In this document: positions 33,574-42,510 of the stretch, in pieces
Layout of the letters: every line of letters starts with the position of its first letter
Position numbering within the stretch: position 1 is the first letter of the stretch
Assembly (NCBI GenBank): GCA_023437365.1
Contig: JAEZGK010000011.1
Location: 62,001-126,000 of the forward strand
Direction: 5' to 3'
Length of the DNA: 64,000 bases
DNA from: Bacillota bacterium
GTDB lineage: Bacteria; Bacillota; Clostridia; Lachnospirales; Lachnospiraceae
Position numbers and translations under genes: made by a program
The notes under the pieces: generated by a model
What the model was told of the DNA's origin: nothing
The model's database searches: none
The model's input: the letters and a program-made list of their open reading frames with translations, nothing else

Positions 33574-36300
33574 TTAATTGCTTGTATTATGATACAGCCT
33601 ATACTCGTAGGTGATCTGGTCGATATAGCTCTTAACATCCTCCGGATTGCCGCGTCTGGCTGCCAGTTCAATCTTGAAAGCAATATCCTTGATATCAATA
33701 GCATCAATCCCTGCTGCAATTTCCTTTATATCCTTGGCGATGGCTTCTGCCCGGATTATATTGTCACACTCTGCCTGCAACAGTTCGATCTTCCTGGCGA
33801 TTTCATCAAGAGCTTGGGAATCGGGCTGTACTGAAGGAATTGGCTTATCAAAAGTAAAGATCAGTTCACCCTCCTCGGTCAAGACTATGTTCTCAGGGGT
33901 GGTAAATTTCGACTTAGAGGTAGCCTTCTCCAATACATTGAATAAAACCTCCATTTGTATCGGTTTCGAAACGTATTCATCCATTCCGAGCCGGATGAAC
34001 TTCTCACGATCCCCAGTCAGAGCATAAGCTGTTAATGCAATAATCGGAGTATGCTTTCCCTCCTGCTCCAGGCTTCTGATCTTGGCAGCAGCGTCAATAC
34101 CGTTCATCTTCGGCATTTGAATATCCATCAGAATGGCATCGTAGGTATCTTTGGTAAAGAGCTCAATTGCTTCAATACCGTTACTTGCTTCCTGTACGGT
34201 ATAGCCCCGCTCAATGAGCAGCTTGCGGATTACCTTCTGGTTAACCTTATCATCCTCCACGAGAAGCAGATGAAGTGGTTTCTCTGCCTTCGAGATGCTG
34301 GGACGAACTTTTTTATTGGTCACAAGTGCGTTCCCGATCGGAAAGGTAACATAGAATCGGAAGGTACTTCCTTTTCCGTACTCACTCTCAACTTCTATCC
34401 TGCCGCCCATCATCTCAAGCAACTGCTTTGAGATCACCAGTCCCAATCCGGTCCCTCCATACTGCCTGGTATAGGAATTCTCAATCTGACTAAAACTTAG
34501 GAACAGACGCTCTCTATCCTCTTCGGTGATTCCGATTCCGGTATCCGTTACAGTGAATACAAGCTCGGCTTCCTCCTTTGTCACCCTCGTACTTTTTATG
34601 ATCAGCGTAACTTCCCCTCGGATAGTAAACTTAATCGCATTGCTGATCAGGTTATTCAGAATCTGCTTGAGTCTGTTAGGGTCACCTACAATATACTGCG
34701 GAATCAGAGAAGATAAGGTATAATTCAGCTCCAGTCCCTTATCCGCAGCCTTAGGTGAATGTACGCGGATAATCTCTTCTATCATTTCCTTGAGATTAAA
34801 TGTAATGTTCTCCAAGGTCATCTTGCCGGCTTCCATCTTGGAAAAATCAAGTACATCATTCACTATATTGATTAAAGCATTCGCACAGGCCTTTGCAGTA
34901 ACCAGATTATCTGTTTGGTCATCATCCAAATTCGATAGCAGAGTCAGATCCAGCATCCCCACAATCCCATTAATCGGGGTACGGATTTCATGACTCATAT
35001 TAGCGAGAAATTCACTTTTTGCCTTATAGGCAGCCTCGGCCGCTTCCTTCGCAGAGATCAGCAACTCCTGATAGCGCCTGATATCTTCCTCCTGTTCCTT
35101 TCGTTCCGTGATATCCACGATAGAGCCCACATACCCTCCGAAGGAACCATCGCTTTCATAATAAGGAGCAGCATTCAGCAGACACCATATATAGCTACCA
35201 TCCTTATACCTAATTCTGGCTTCCTCCATAAACAGACTTCTGGTCTCGATAGCTTCCGATGCTATACTTGTAAATCTCTCAATATCGTCAGGATGAATCA
35301 AGTAATCCCACTGATTTAAGGGTGTCTCCTCAAGCTCCGCATCTGTCATATCACCTATGGCGCGATTCGAGTATTTTAAAATGAATTTCTGATCTGACAT
35401 CCAGATGGTAAAGGGCAACTGATTTAATATTCTCCTGCAGTAATCTCCGGCTGCTTTTGCAGTTAGTTCCCGATTTTTATTGGCAGTAATATCGACAAGT
35501 GTTATAACGATTATTTTTTTATCTGCTACTATAATAGGTATGATACTTGCACGTATCCAAAAATGAAAAAGCTCCCTGCCCCGCAGCTGTATCATACTGT
35601 ATTCCATGTTATAGGTCATGATACTATATTCAATTGCATTACTGATTGCTTTCCTGATCTCACAATCAGGACAGCGTGGTCCATATCCGCAGCCCTGTTC
35701 AGTTTCCTGATCTCCGATGCAACTGATACATTTTCCGTAGGGTTTTCCTAATATGTCGTTCTCTGTCATATCCTCAAACTTAAGAAAGATTTCATTCGCC
35801 CTGATAGCATAACCATATTCATCCAGAATCAAGGTGCCAATCGGGATACTGTTAAAAATACGATTAAGATTCTCTTCTTCTCTGATATGGCTTAACTCCG
35901 ATGTACGAAGTCTCGTGATATCACGGAATACAATGACAGCACCTACTAAACTGTCCTTCGTATCAATAATGGGAGAGCAATCCGCAGACAGATACTTAAA
36001 CTCACCACTGTTCGTCTGTAGAACACTGTTCGCTTTCAATCCGGTTGGCACCCTATGCTGAAGTACATAGGAAACAGGACTGGAAAGTTGTACCTTAGAC
36101 TCTGCATGATATATCCGGAATATCTGATTAAAATCCTTTCCATAGGCAAAGTCCGCATCAATCTCCAGAAGTTCCTGAGCAAAGCTATTATAGTAAATAA
36201 TCTTTCCTTCCACATCTGTAGTTATGATGCCTTGATTGATATTAGTCAATATCTCTAAGGCCAAATCACTTCTTATTCTGTGCTTCGGTTCATTTCTCAT
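33574..36300 (-). CDS. Hybrid sensor histidine kinase with three PAS domains
   Basis: 908-residue soluble kinase without membrane segments. PAS domains lie at about 10-130, 140-270 and 285-397. HisKA has His437 in ANMSHEIRTPINGIVGM, followed by HATPase_c (NLISNAIKF, DTGIGI, GGTGLGLVIS), a receiver with Asp726 (LMDIQMPKMNG), and a ~100-residue helical tail. PAS2 carries a cysteine cluster, C191, C194, C204, C210 and C213 (CISC, GCGYGPRCPDC), suggesting metal or redox sensing. The start is ATG 36300 behind TGAGGAAGTATAAG. It lies between cheB and a CheY-like gene, so it probably feeds that receiver. Confidence 0.92.
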   Translation of the reverse strand: MRNEPKHRIRSDLALEILTNINQGIITTDVEGKIIYYNSFAQELLEIDADFAYGKDFNQIFRIYHAESKVQLSSPVSYVLQHRVPTGLKANSVLQTNSGEFKYLSADCSPIIDTKDSLVGAVIVFRDITRLRTSELSHIREEENLNRIFNSIPIGTLILDEYGYAIRANEIFLKFEDMTENDILGKPYGKCISCIGDQETEQGCGYGPRCPDCEIRKAISNAIEYSIMTYNMEYSMIQLRGRELFHFWIRASIIPIIVADKKIIVITLVDITANKNRELTAKAAGDYCRRILNQLPFTIWMSDQKFILKYSNRAIGDMTDAELEETPLNQWDYLIHPDDIERFTSIASEAIETRSLFMEEARIRYKDGSYIWCLLNAAPYYESDGSFGGYVGSIVDITERKEQEEDIRRYQELLISAKEAAEAAYKAKSEFLANMSHEIRTPINGIVGMLDLTLLSNLDDDQTDNLVTAKACANALINIVNDVLDFSKMEAGKMTLENITFNLKEMIEEIIRVHSPKAADKGLELNYTLSSLIPQYIVGDPNRLKQILNNLISNAIKFTIRGEVTLIIKSTRVTKEEAELVFTVTDTGIGITEEDRERLFLSFSQIENSYTRQYGGTGLGLVISKQLLEMMGGRIEVESEYGKGSTFRFYVTFPIGNALVTNKKVRPSISKAEKPLHLLLVEDDKVNQKVIRKLLIERGYTVQEASNGIEAIELFTKDTYDAILMDIQMPKMNGIDAAAKIRSLEQEGKHTPIIALTAYALTGDREKFIRLGMDEYVSKPIQMEVLFNVLEKATSKSKFTTPENIVLTEEGELIFTFDKPIPSVQPDSQALDEIARKIELLQAECDNIIRAEAIAKDIKEIAAGIDAIDIKDIAFKIELAARRGNPEDVKSYIDQITYEYRLYHNTSN

Positions 36301-36344
36301 CTTATACTTCCTCAATCATCTTGAATGGTGGTCTGTCAACCGTA

Positions 36345-37370
36345 TCATCGGCTTTCGTTTAACATTTTGAAAATATAATAGGGCATGCTGTCCAGGGAAG
36401 ACTGTTTTTCCACTGCACCGATATTAAAAGCCACCCTTGGCATCCCGTATACCACACAGGACTTTTCATCCTGTCCAAGTGTTCTTGCACCCTTTCTTTT
36501 CATTGACATTAAGCCTTGGGCCCCATCATACCCCATTCCTGTCAAAATGACTCCAACGGCATTTTTACCAGCTTCCTTTGCTACTGAATCAAACAGCACA
36601 TCCACTGAAGGACAATGCCCATTCACTTTTTCACCGACGAAGCATTCCACTTTATAACGTTCACCGACTCTCCGGATGATCATATGCTGGTCACCGGGTG
36701 CAATCAAAACATGTCCCTGTTCCACATAATCGCCTGTTTTGGCTTCCTTCACCGATAGGCTAGTTGTGTGATTCAGACGCTCAGCAAACATTCTGGAAAA
36801 GTTCGGGGGAATATGCTGTACAATGACAATACCGGGAGTCTCGGGAGGCAATTCCTTCAGTAATTCAAATATTGCCTCTGTACCCCCGGTAGAAGCTCCT
36901 ATCGCTATCAGCTTATTCTTATCGGCAGTGAACCGATTTTCGATTTTACGGCCCTGTATATTCTGAAAGGTATGAACCTTTGCATTCGCAGCTATCTTTA
37001 TCTTCGTGATCAAATCATTGATAAAATTTTCAACACTGTTTACAGAGGTCAGATCCGGTTTCCCTACGAATTCCACTGCCCCTGCATTCATAGCATCAAA
37101 TACCGTGCCGGAAGTCGAACTGACGACAATGATCGGCAGTGGGTATTGAGGCATCAGTTTTTTGATAAACTCTATTCCGTTCATCTTCGGCATCTCTACA
37201 TCACACGTCATGACATCCGGTTTTGAGGAAACAATCTTGTCCCTTGCCTCAAAGGGATCATTCGCGGTGGCGACCACTTCGATGCTAGGATCGGAAGAAA
37301 GTCCTCGTAACAGCACCTCCCGAAAGAGCATGCTGTCATCAACTATTAAAACCCTGATTTTATTTGGCAT
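36345..37370 (-). CDS. cheB: Chemotaxis protein-glutamate methylesterase CheB
   Basis: 341 residues: an N-terminal receiver (VLIVDDSMLFRE; phospho-Asp in TCDVEMPKMNG) and a C-terminal methylesterase with catalytic Ser in IGASTGGTEA, His in VQHIPPNF and Asp in GMGYDGAQG. It removes methyl groups from, and can deamidate, chemoreceptors to reset adaptation. GAGGTGGATTCT fixes the start at 37370, not the longer frame to 37436. Directly follows cheR. Confidence 0.97.
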   Translation of the reverse strand: MPNKIRVLIVDDSMLFREVLLRGLSSDPSIEVVATANDPFEARDKIVSSKPDVMTCDVEMPKMNGIEFIKKLMPQYPLPIIVVSSTSGTVFDAMNAGAVEFVGKPDLTSVNSVENFINDLITKIKIAANAKVHTFQNIQGRKIENRFTADKNKLIAIGASTGGTEAIFELLKELPPETPGIVIVQHIPPNFSRMFAERLNHTTSLSVKEAKTGDYVEQGHVLIAPGDQHMIIRRVGERYKVECFVGEKVNGHCPSVDVLFDSVAKEAGKNAVGVILTGMGYDGAQGLMSMKRKGARTLGQDEKSCVVYGMPRVAFNIGAVEKQSSLDSMPYYIFKMLNESR

Positions 37371-37383
37371 AGAATCCACCTCA

Positions 37384-38199
37384 TTATACTTTACGATAAA
37401 CCGCTGGCTGCACGTATTTGAATCTGGTTTCTTCACGGTTCAATGATTCCGAGTGCCCAATGAATAGATAACCGCCCGGTACCAGTAATTCATAATATTT
37501 ATTAACCAGAGTATTCTTTGTCTTATCATCAAAATAAATCATAACATTTCTGCAGAAAATAACATGGAATTGTTTCTTAAAAGGAAATACATGCTCCATC
37601 AGATTGAATTTTCTATAGATAACCTCATTGCGTATCTTCTCTGTAATCATCGAATTCTCGCTGTCAACCTTTGTTGTATAATTCAGCTTCCATTTTGAAG
37701 GCAGCGTATCTATCTCCTTATTGCTGTATACGCCTCTCTTGGCCTCCTCCAATACCTTCGTAGAAATATCCGTAGCTAGTATCTTCGAATCCCAGAACAA
37801 TTTATCCTTGCCAAGCACCTCGTCGATAATCATGGCCAAGGTATAAGGCTCCTCACCGGAGGAGCACCCCGCGCACCAAACGCGCAGGTCTCGTTCCGTG
37901 TTATTGGAGATGATGTATGGCAGAACCGTATCTCTAAAATAAGTGAAATGATCTGCTTCTCTCATAAAGAAGGTATGATTTGTAGTTATCTTGTCGAGCA
38001 GGTTGGATACTGCCATTCCGGTCTTATCCCTAATCAGATAATCATAGTATTCCGAAAATGATCTAAAGCCCTTCTGAAGCAGCACATTTTGAAGTCTGCC
38101 GATTACCAGCGTCGTTTTTTCATGTTTCAGATAGATGCCGTAATTTGCTTTGATATAAGCAGAAAGCTGTTCAAATTCTTTGTCTGTAATCGTAATCAT
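37384..38199 (-). CDS. cheR: Chemotaxis protein methyltransferase CheR
   Basis: 271-residue SAM-dependent enzyme methylating receptor glutamates. N-terminal helical domain, then the SAM-binding segment LRVWCAGCSSGEEPYTLAMI, the ILATDIST motif and FHVIFCRNVMIYFDD. It counteracts the CheB encoded 13 bases downstream. AAAGAGGTGCTGCC precedes the ATG. Confidence 0.97.
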   Translation of the reverse strand: MITITDKEFEQLSAYIKANYGIYLKHEKTTLVIGRLQNVLLQKGFRSFSEYYDYLIRDKTGMAVSNLLDKITTNHTFFMREADHFTYFRDTVLPYIISNNTERDLRVWCAGCSSGEEPYTLAMIIDEVLGKDKLFWDSKILATDISTKVLEEAKRGVYSNKEIDTLPSKWKLNYTTKVDSENSMITEKIRNEVIYRKFNLMEHVFPFKKQFHVIFCRNVMIYFDDKTKNTLVNKYYELLVPGGYLFIGHSESLNREETRFKYVQPAVYRKV

Positions 38200-38290
38200 G
38201 GCAGCACCTCTTTATATTTAACGTATCAGTCTGTTCTTGCAGATTAAGCTGTCATGAGCTTTATCCGTTCCTTACAGTCTTGGACTATCC

Positions 38291-38650
38291 CTAATGCAGT
38301 ACCTTACTTAACGTCTGGATGACGTGATCTTCTTTGAACGGTTTTACGATGAAGGATCTCGCACCGTTCTTGATTGCCTCCATGACCATCTGCTCCTGTC
38401 CCATAGCAGATACCATGACCACCTTAGCATTCGGATCATATGCAATAATTTGTTTCAGCGCACTAAGACCATCCAACTCCGGCATTGTAATATCCATGGT
38501 AACAAGATCCGGCTTAAGCTCCTTATATTTATTGATGCCAACCTGTCCGTTCTCTGCCTCATCGACCACATCAAAATCATGCTTCTCTAAAATATTCTTG
38601 ATTGCCAGTCTCATAAATGCCGCATCATCCACGATTAAGACTTTCTTCAT
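38291..38650 (-). CDS. cheY: Chemotaxis response regulator CheY
   Basis: 119-residue receiver. DD pair at 8-9 (VLIVDDAAFMR), phospho-acceptor Asp in TMDITMPELDG (about 53), Thr/Ser switch residue in VVMVSAMGQ and Lys in FIVKPFKEDHV; this pattern is typical of the motor-binding CheY of Firmicutes. GGGAGCAGCT precedes ATG 38650; the frame opens 33 bases earlier without a site. It lies between the tetR and cheR genes. Confidence 0.93.
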   Translation of the reverse strand: MKKVLIVDDAAFMRLAIKNILEKHDFDVVDEAENGQVGINKYKELKPDLVTMDITMPELDGLSALKQIIAYDPNAKVVMVSAMGQEQMVMEAIKNGARSFIVKPFKEDHVIQTLSKVLH

Positions 38651-38698
38651 AGCTGCTCCCGTACCTTTCGTATTATTAAGCATTCATATATTTACAAA

Positions 38699-39286
38699 CT
38701 ATTTCCCGACAGTACCTATGATTCTCTTCAGGGTCAATATCATATTATCCCGCAGGGAAAAGCTGTATTGCTCCATCTTCCAATGAAAACACAACTCTCT
38801 AAAGTAACCTGATATAATCAATGCGATGTTCTCACTGTTCAAATCCTGTTGAAGCTCACCGGCCTGCATTGCCTCTTCTACAAACCCTGCAATCATGGAA
38901 ATCCTGCTTTTCTGAATATCCTTTACCTTATCTGCCAGTTCTTCTTCATATAAAAGTACGTCGAAAGTTTGAAGAAGTGTGGTAATCGCAGGATAATTCT
39001 CATAATATTCTGCAATAGAGGTCAGAAAATATACCAGCGCTTCCTTCGGAGAAGGATGGTTCAACTTTGCAGACTGAAGGATATCAGCATCAAACTGAAT
39101 AAGATAATCCAGGACTGCCATCAATAAATCGTTTTTACTTTTAAAATGACGAAACAAGGTAGCCTCCGAGATATCCTGCCTCTTAGCGATCTCCCGTGTA
39201 GTCAGCTTTTGGATACCAAGCTCATTAATAATATCTATTGCAGTCAAAATCAGCTGCTCTTTTCTATGCAACAAATTCATCACCAT
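38699..39286 (-). CDS. TetR family regulator inside the chemotaxis cluster
   Basis: 195 residues. Helix-turn-helix at about 27-50 (TTREIAKRQDISEATLFRHF), then a helical ligand/dimer domain (YFLTSIAEYYENYPAITTLL). AGGTGGAATTAT precedes ATG 39286. It has its own consensus promoter (39321-39349), and a 16-bp element at its start region recurs at the start of the mcp-cheA operon, so it probably represses itself and the chemotaxis genes. A TetR gene is an unusual component of a che cluster. Ligand unknown. Confidence 0.92.
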   Translation of the reverse strand: MVMNLLHRKEQLILTAIDIINELGIQKLTTREIAKRQDISEATLFRHFKSKNDLLMAVLDYLIQFDADILQSAKLNHPSPKEALVYFLTSIAEYYENYPAITTLLQTFDVLLYEEELADKVKDIQKSRISMIAGFVEEAMQAGELQQDLNSENIALIISGYFRELCFHWKMEQYSFSLRDNMILTLKRIIGTVGK

Positions 39287-39300
39287 ATAATTCCACCTGC

Positions 39301-39316
39301 CGTAGTGTTTGCTTAC
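39301..39316. promoter_or_regulatory. Operator-like element at the tetR start region
   Basis: CGTAGTGTTTGCTTAC, partly symmetrical (GTAGTG / GCTTAC). It matches 13 of 16 bases of the element at 44471-44486 and overlaps the predicted transcription start of the tetR promoter. Confidence 0.55.
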
Positions 39317-39320
39317 CTAA

Positions 39321-39349
39321 ATTATAATTAGCTTGGTTAATACTGTCAA
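39321..39349 (-). promoter_or_regulatory. Consensus promoter of the chemotaxis tetR gene
   Basis: Minus strand TTGACA (39349-39344), 17-bp spacer, TATAAT (39326-39321): full consensus. It gives tetR and the downstream cheY-cheR-cheB genes a start independent of the mcp promoter. Confidence 0.85.
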
Positions 39350-39398
39350 TTCTTATTTTTTAGACAAAAAACTACAAGACAAGCCCGTAATTACTTTA

Positions 39399-39800
39399 TC
39401 ATTTATTCTCTATCAGCTTCAGCTTCCGTAGCACTTCGACAAATTTATTCATATCCAGCGGCTTTGCAGCGTAGGCGTCGCACCCCAGGTTAAAAGCATC
39501 ATGGATGATTTCTGTCTCCGCCAGGGCTGTTGTCATGATGATTTTAGACCTCTGATCCTGGGGTATTTTGTACTGTGCCTCCAGTTCCTTCATATGCTTG
39601 AGCACCTTGACTCCATCCACCTTTGGCATCATAATATCCAGGCAGATCAGATCATAGGGCTTTTTCTCCTTCAACGAAATCAGATAAGCGTCAAGAGCTT
39701 CCATTCCATCAATCACAATATCACATGTTCCGTAGTTTGACAGAAATTTAAAGAGATATTTACGGCTCGATAAATCATCCTCTGCGATTAATATTTTCAT
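39399..39800 (-). CDS. Single-domain response regulator (CheY-like), paralogue 1
   Basis: 133-residue receiver without output domain, paralogous to the one at 33137. Acidic pair EDD, phospho-acceptor Asp in LICLDIMMPKVDG, Thr in IMTTALAETE, Lys in AAKPLDM. AAAGGAGGTAGAGT precedes the ATG. It sits right behind cheW and is probably phosphorylated by CheA. Two paralogues plus a classic cheY may form a phosphate sink or a second output; no CheC/CheX/FliY phosphatase is present here. Confidence 0.92.
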   Translation of the reverse strand: MKILIAEDDLSSRKYLFKFLSNYGTCDIVIDGMEALDAYLISLKEKKPYDLICLDIMMPKVDGVKVLKHMKELEAQYKIPQDQRSKIIMTTALAETEIIHDAFNLGCDAYAAKPLDMNKFVEVLRKLKLIENK

Positions 39801-39832
39801 ACTCTACCTCCTTTCCTCAACGCATCTTCCCT

Positions 39833-40327
39833 TTATTGAAGAGTTTCACTGATATTCTCCAACTCGTTCTCAGATAAGAGTTTTTCACAATCCAACAGAA
39901 GCTTGACTGCATTACCGACCTTTCCGATCTTTCTGATATATCTGTTACTCAGTCTGTTGACCTGCGGAGGATCTACAATATCCTGCTCCGGTATCGTCAA
40001 AACCTCTGCAACACTATCAACAATAAGACCGATGGATAATTCCCTGATATCAACAACAATCACACAGGTCCGATCATTGTATTCCTTAGGTTCCTTTTTA
40101 AACCTGATTCTTACATCAATCACAGGAATAATTTTGCCCCTGAGATTAATGATCCCGCATACATATTCGGGCAGCTCAGGAATTGCGGTAATTGCCTGAA
40201 TACCGATGATTTCTGTTATATATCTGATCTCAATCCCATAACACTCGTGTCCTATCAAAAAAGTCAGATAACGGTCTTTCTGAGTATCTTCTTCCACTTC
40301 AAAGGCATTGTTAAAGATTTCAGCCAT
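39833..40327 (-). CDS. cheW: Chemotaxis coupling protein CheW
   Basis: 164-residue SH3-like adaptor joining receptors to CheA. Characteristic segments are YLTFLIGHECYGIEIRYITE, CGIINLRGKIIPVIDVRIRF and IGLIVDSVAEVLTI. Follows cheA by 28 bases. GGGAGGAAGATAT precedes the ATG. Confidence 0.96.
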   Translation of the reverse strand: MAEIFNNAFEVEEDTQKDRYLTFLIGHECYGIEIRYITEIIGIQAITAIPELPEYVCGIINLRGKIIPVIDVRIRFKKEPKEYNDRTCVIVVDIRELSIGLIVDSVAEVLTIPEQDIVDPPQVNRLSNRYIRKIGKVGNAVKLLLDCEKLLSENELENISETLQ

Positions 40328-40355
40328 ATATCTTCCTCCCTTCTGTTTTTAATTA

Positions 40356-42473
40356 TTAACCAAACATTGTTCCTACATCCAGAATGAGACTGATGTTACC
40401 GTCTCCAAGCAGTGTACAGCCTGCCATTCCTTTTATCTTCTTAAAATTCTGAATATATTGGGGTAGTGCCTTCACCACTACCTGCTGCTGTCCGAGCAGT
40501 TCATCTGCGAATACACAGACCGTCTTTTCATCCTGCTCAATCATTATGATAATTCCCTCCGAAAACTTTGTCACCTCCGTCTGTACCTGAAACAACTCAT
40601 GAAGACGACGGACTGCATAGCATTGACCCCGTACCATGATCATCTCATTCCCATTTGGATCAGTGAATATATCACTATCTTTCGGTCGAAATGATTCCTT
40701 TATGGATATGGTCGGTATCGTATACCTGGACTTACCGACCTTAATATTCATACCGTCAATGATCGCTAGGGTTAAGGGTATCTTCATCGTTATTACTGTA
40801 CCCATGTCTGTCACGCTGTCAACATTCAAAGTTCCACCGATCGCTTCAATATTCTTCATCACTACGTCCATACCTACACCACGACCTGAGAATTCTGTTA
40901 CCTTATCCTTCGTGGAGAAGCCTGGAAGGAAAATCAGATTATAGATTTCCTTATCTGTCATCTCCTCTTCATTTTTGGTAAGAACGCCGTTTTCTTTTGC
41001 TTTTCTTAAAATCTTCTCCTTGCTCAGCCCCTTACCGTCATCTCTAACGATAATCAAAACATCGCTTCCGGCATTCCTTGCCTCGAGAGTGATCGTTCCA
41101 GACTTCGGTTTGCCCTTACTCAGTCGTTCCTCTGCGCTTTCAATGCCGTGGTCCAAGGAATTGCGTACCAGATGCATCAATGGATCAGAGATACGCTCAA
41201 TGATGTTTTTATCTACTTCCGTTTCTTCTCCTATGATCTCCAGTTGTGCATCCTTCTCAAGCTTCTTGCACATATCGCGTACGATACGATGCATCTTAAT
41301 AAAGGTTGCTGATAATGGAACCATTCGGATAGACATGACGATATTCTGCATTTCGCTGGTGATTTTATTCAACTGTCTGGCGGCCTTAATAAAATTATCC
41401 AACTGTAAGCCTTCTAAATCCGGATTCTGTATCACCATCGCTTCGGCAATCACCATTTCTCCAACCAGATCCATCAGCTTGTCCAGCTTCACAACATTAA
41501 CACTGATGATACTTTGGGCAGTGTTTACAGAGGACTGCTCCTTCTCCTGCTGTTCAACTCGAACAGTACGTTCCTTCCCTGACTGTGCCGTCTCCTTGCC
41601 TGCCGGTATCCTGATTGATTGAACGACCGTCTGGCATTCTTGCTTCGCATGCCCGTCGAGTACTATGTCATTCTCCAGCTGAAGCAGATCCAAATCCTTT
41701 AGGAATATTGTCTGCATGAAAAATTCATGAATTTTATTATATTCAAGATCTGTTTTCAAGTAGATCATAAATCCGCTGCTGCGTATCACTCCGATGCTTT
41801 CATCGCTATCAATGATGTCTTCAGGAATATAATAAAAATCCTCCGTGATTTCCTTTAAATTATGTATAATCGTAAAAGCTCGGATGTTCTCCATCTCACA
41901 GCCTTCTTCAAAATGTATGGTTGCTTTATAGGCATTATGATACACCGGCTTAGAGACAGGTGCCTGACTGATGTAATACTGCTGTTTCCTCACTTCAGAG
42001 GCTTCAGCTGTCAGTCCCGATGTTTCCTGATATCCTCCGACTGTGAGAGAACCCTCTGAAGCATTTTTCTTCAGGTCATTAAGGTATGCCTTTATCTTAG
42101 AGACCAGTTCCTCTGCCTCGCCATCTGCAGCGGCATGATCTTTGATCTTCTCAACTTCAATTTTGATGAAGTCAATTCCTTCAAGAACAAGATCCGATAA
42201 TGCGGAATAATCAACCTGGGTTGGCTTTTCCTTACGCAGATAAAAAAATACGTCTTCTATGGAATGAGCCAGTTTCGCAATATTATCAAACAGCATCATG
42301 GCCGAAGAGCCCTTGATCGTATGCATAATACGAAAGATCTCGTTAATTGCTTCCTCAGTGAAGTCATTTTCTTTTTCACTGGAAAGAATGGATTGCTCCA
42401 ACTGCTCTATAAGCTGTGAGGTTTCGAAGAGAAACATATCCAGCAAGGGTTCGCTAGAATACTGATCCGACAT
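40356..42473 (-). CDS. cheA: Chemotaxis histidine kinase CheA
   Basis: 705 residues. The Hpt domain has phospho-His51 (IMHTIKGSSAM), followed by a linker with a P2-like response-regulator-binding region (about 185-275), the dimerisation domain (near 330-390), the ATPase with HLVRNSLDHGIES, DDGKGLS and GRGVGMDVV, and a C-terminal CheW-like regulatory domain. It autophosphorylates under control of receptors and passes phosphate to CheY and CheB. First kinase gene behind the mcp, with ACGGGAGGTGATCAA before the ATG. Confidence 0.97.
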   Translation of the reverse strand: MSDQYSSEPLLDMFLFETSQLIEQLEQSILSSEKENDFTEEAINEIFRIMHTIKGSSAMMLFDNIAKLAHSIEDVFFYLRKEKPTQVDYSALSDLVLEGIDFIKIEVEKIKDHAAADGEAEELVSKIKAYLNDLKKNASEGSLTVGGYQETSGLTAEASEVRKQQYYISQAPVSKPVYHNAYKATIHFEEGCEMENIRAFTIIHNLKEITEDFYYIPEDIIDSDESIGVIRSSGFMIYLKTDLEYNKIHEFFMQTIFLKDLDLLQLENDIVLDGHAKQECQTVVQSIRIPAGKETAQSGKERTVRVEQQEKEQSSVNTAQSIISVNVVKLDKLMDLVGEMVIAEAMVIQNPDLEGLQLDNFIKAARQLNKITSEMQNIVMSIRMVPLSATFIKMHRIVRDMCKKLEKDAQLEIIGEETEVDKNIIERISDPLMHLVRNSLDHGIESAEERLSKGKPKSGTITLEARNAGSDVLIIVRDDGKGLSKEKILRKAKENGVLTKNEEEMTDKEIYNLIFLPGFSTKDKVTEFSGRGVGMDVVMKNIEAIGGTLNVDSVTDMGTVITMKIPLTLAIIDGMNIKVGKSRYTIPTISIKESFRPKDSDIFTDPNGNEMIMVRGQCYAVRRLHELFQVQTEVTKFSEGIIIMIEQDEKTVCVFADELLGQQQVVVKALPQYIQNFKKIKGMAGCTLLGDGNISLILDVGTMFG

Positions 42474-42510
42474 TTGATCACCTCCCGTTGTTTATTATCA
42501 GTACTCCCGA

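Noticed and set aside
40975..41622. Plus-strand 215-codon frame rich in Ser, Leu and Ile
   Set aside because: Lies wholly antisense to cheA, whose minus-strand frame has all expected kinase motifs; composition is typical of the complement of a helical coding region.
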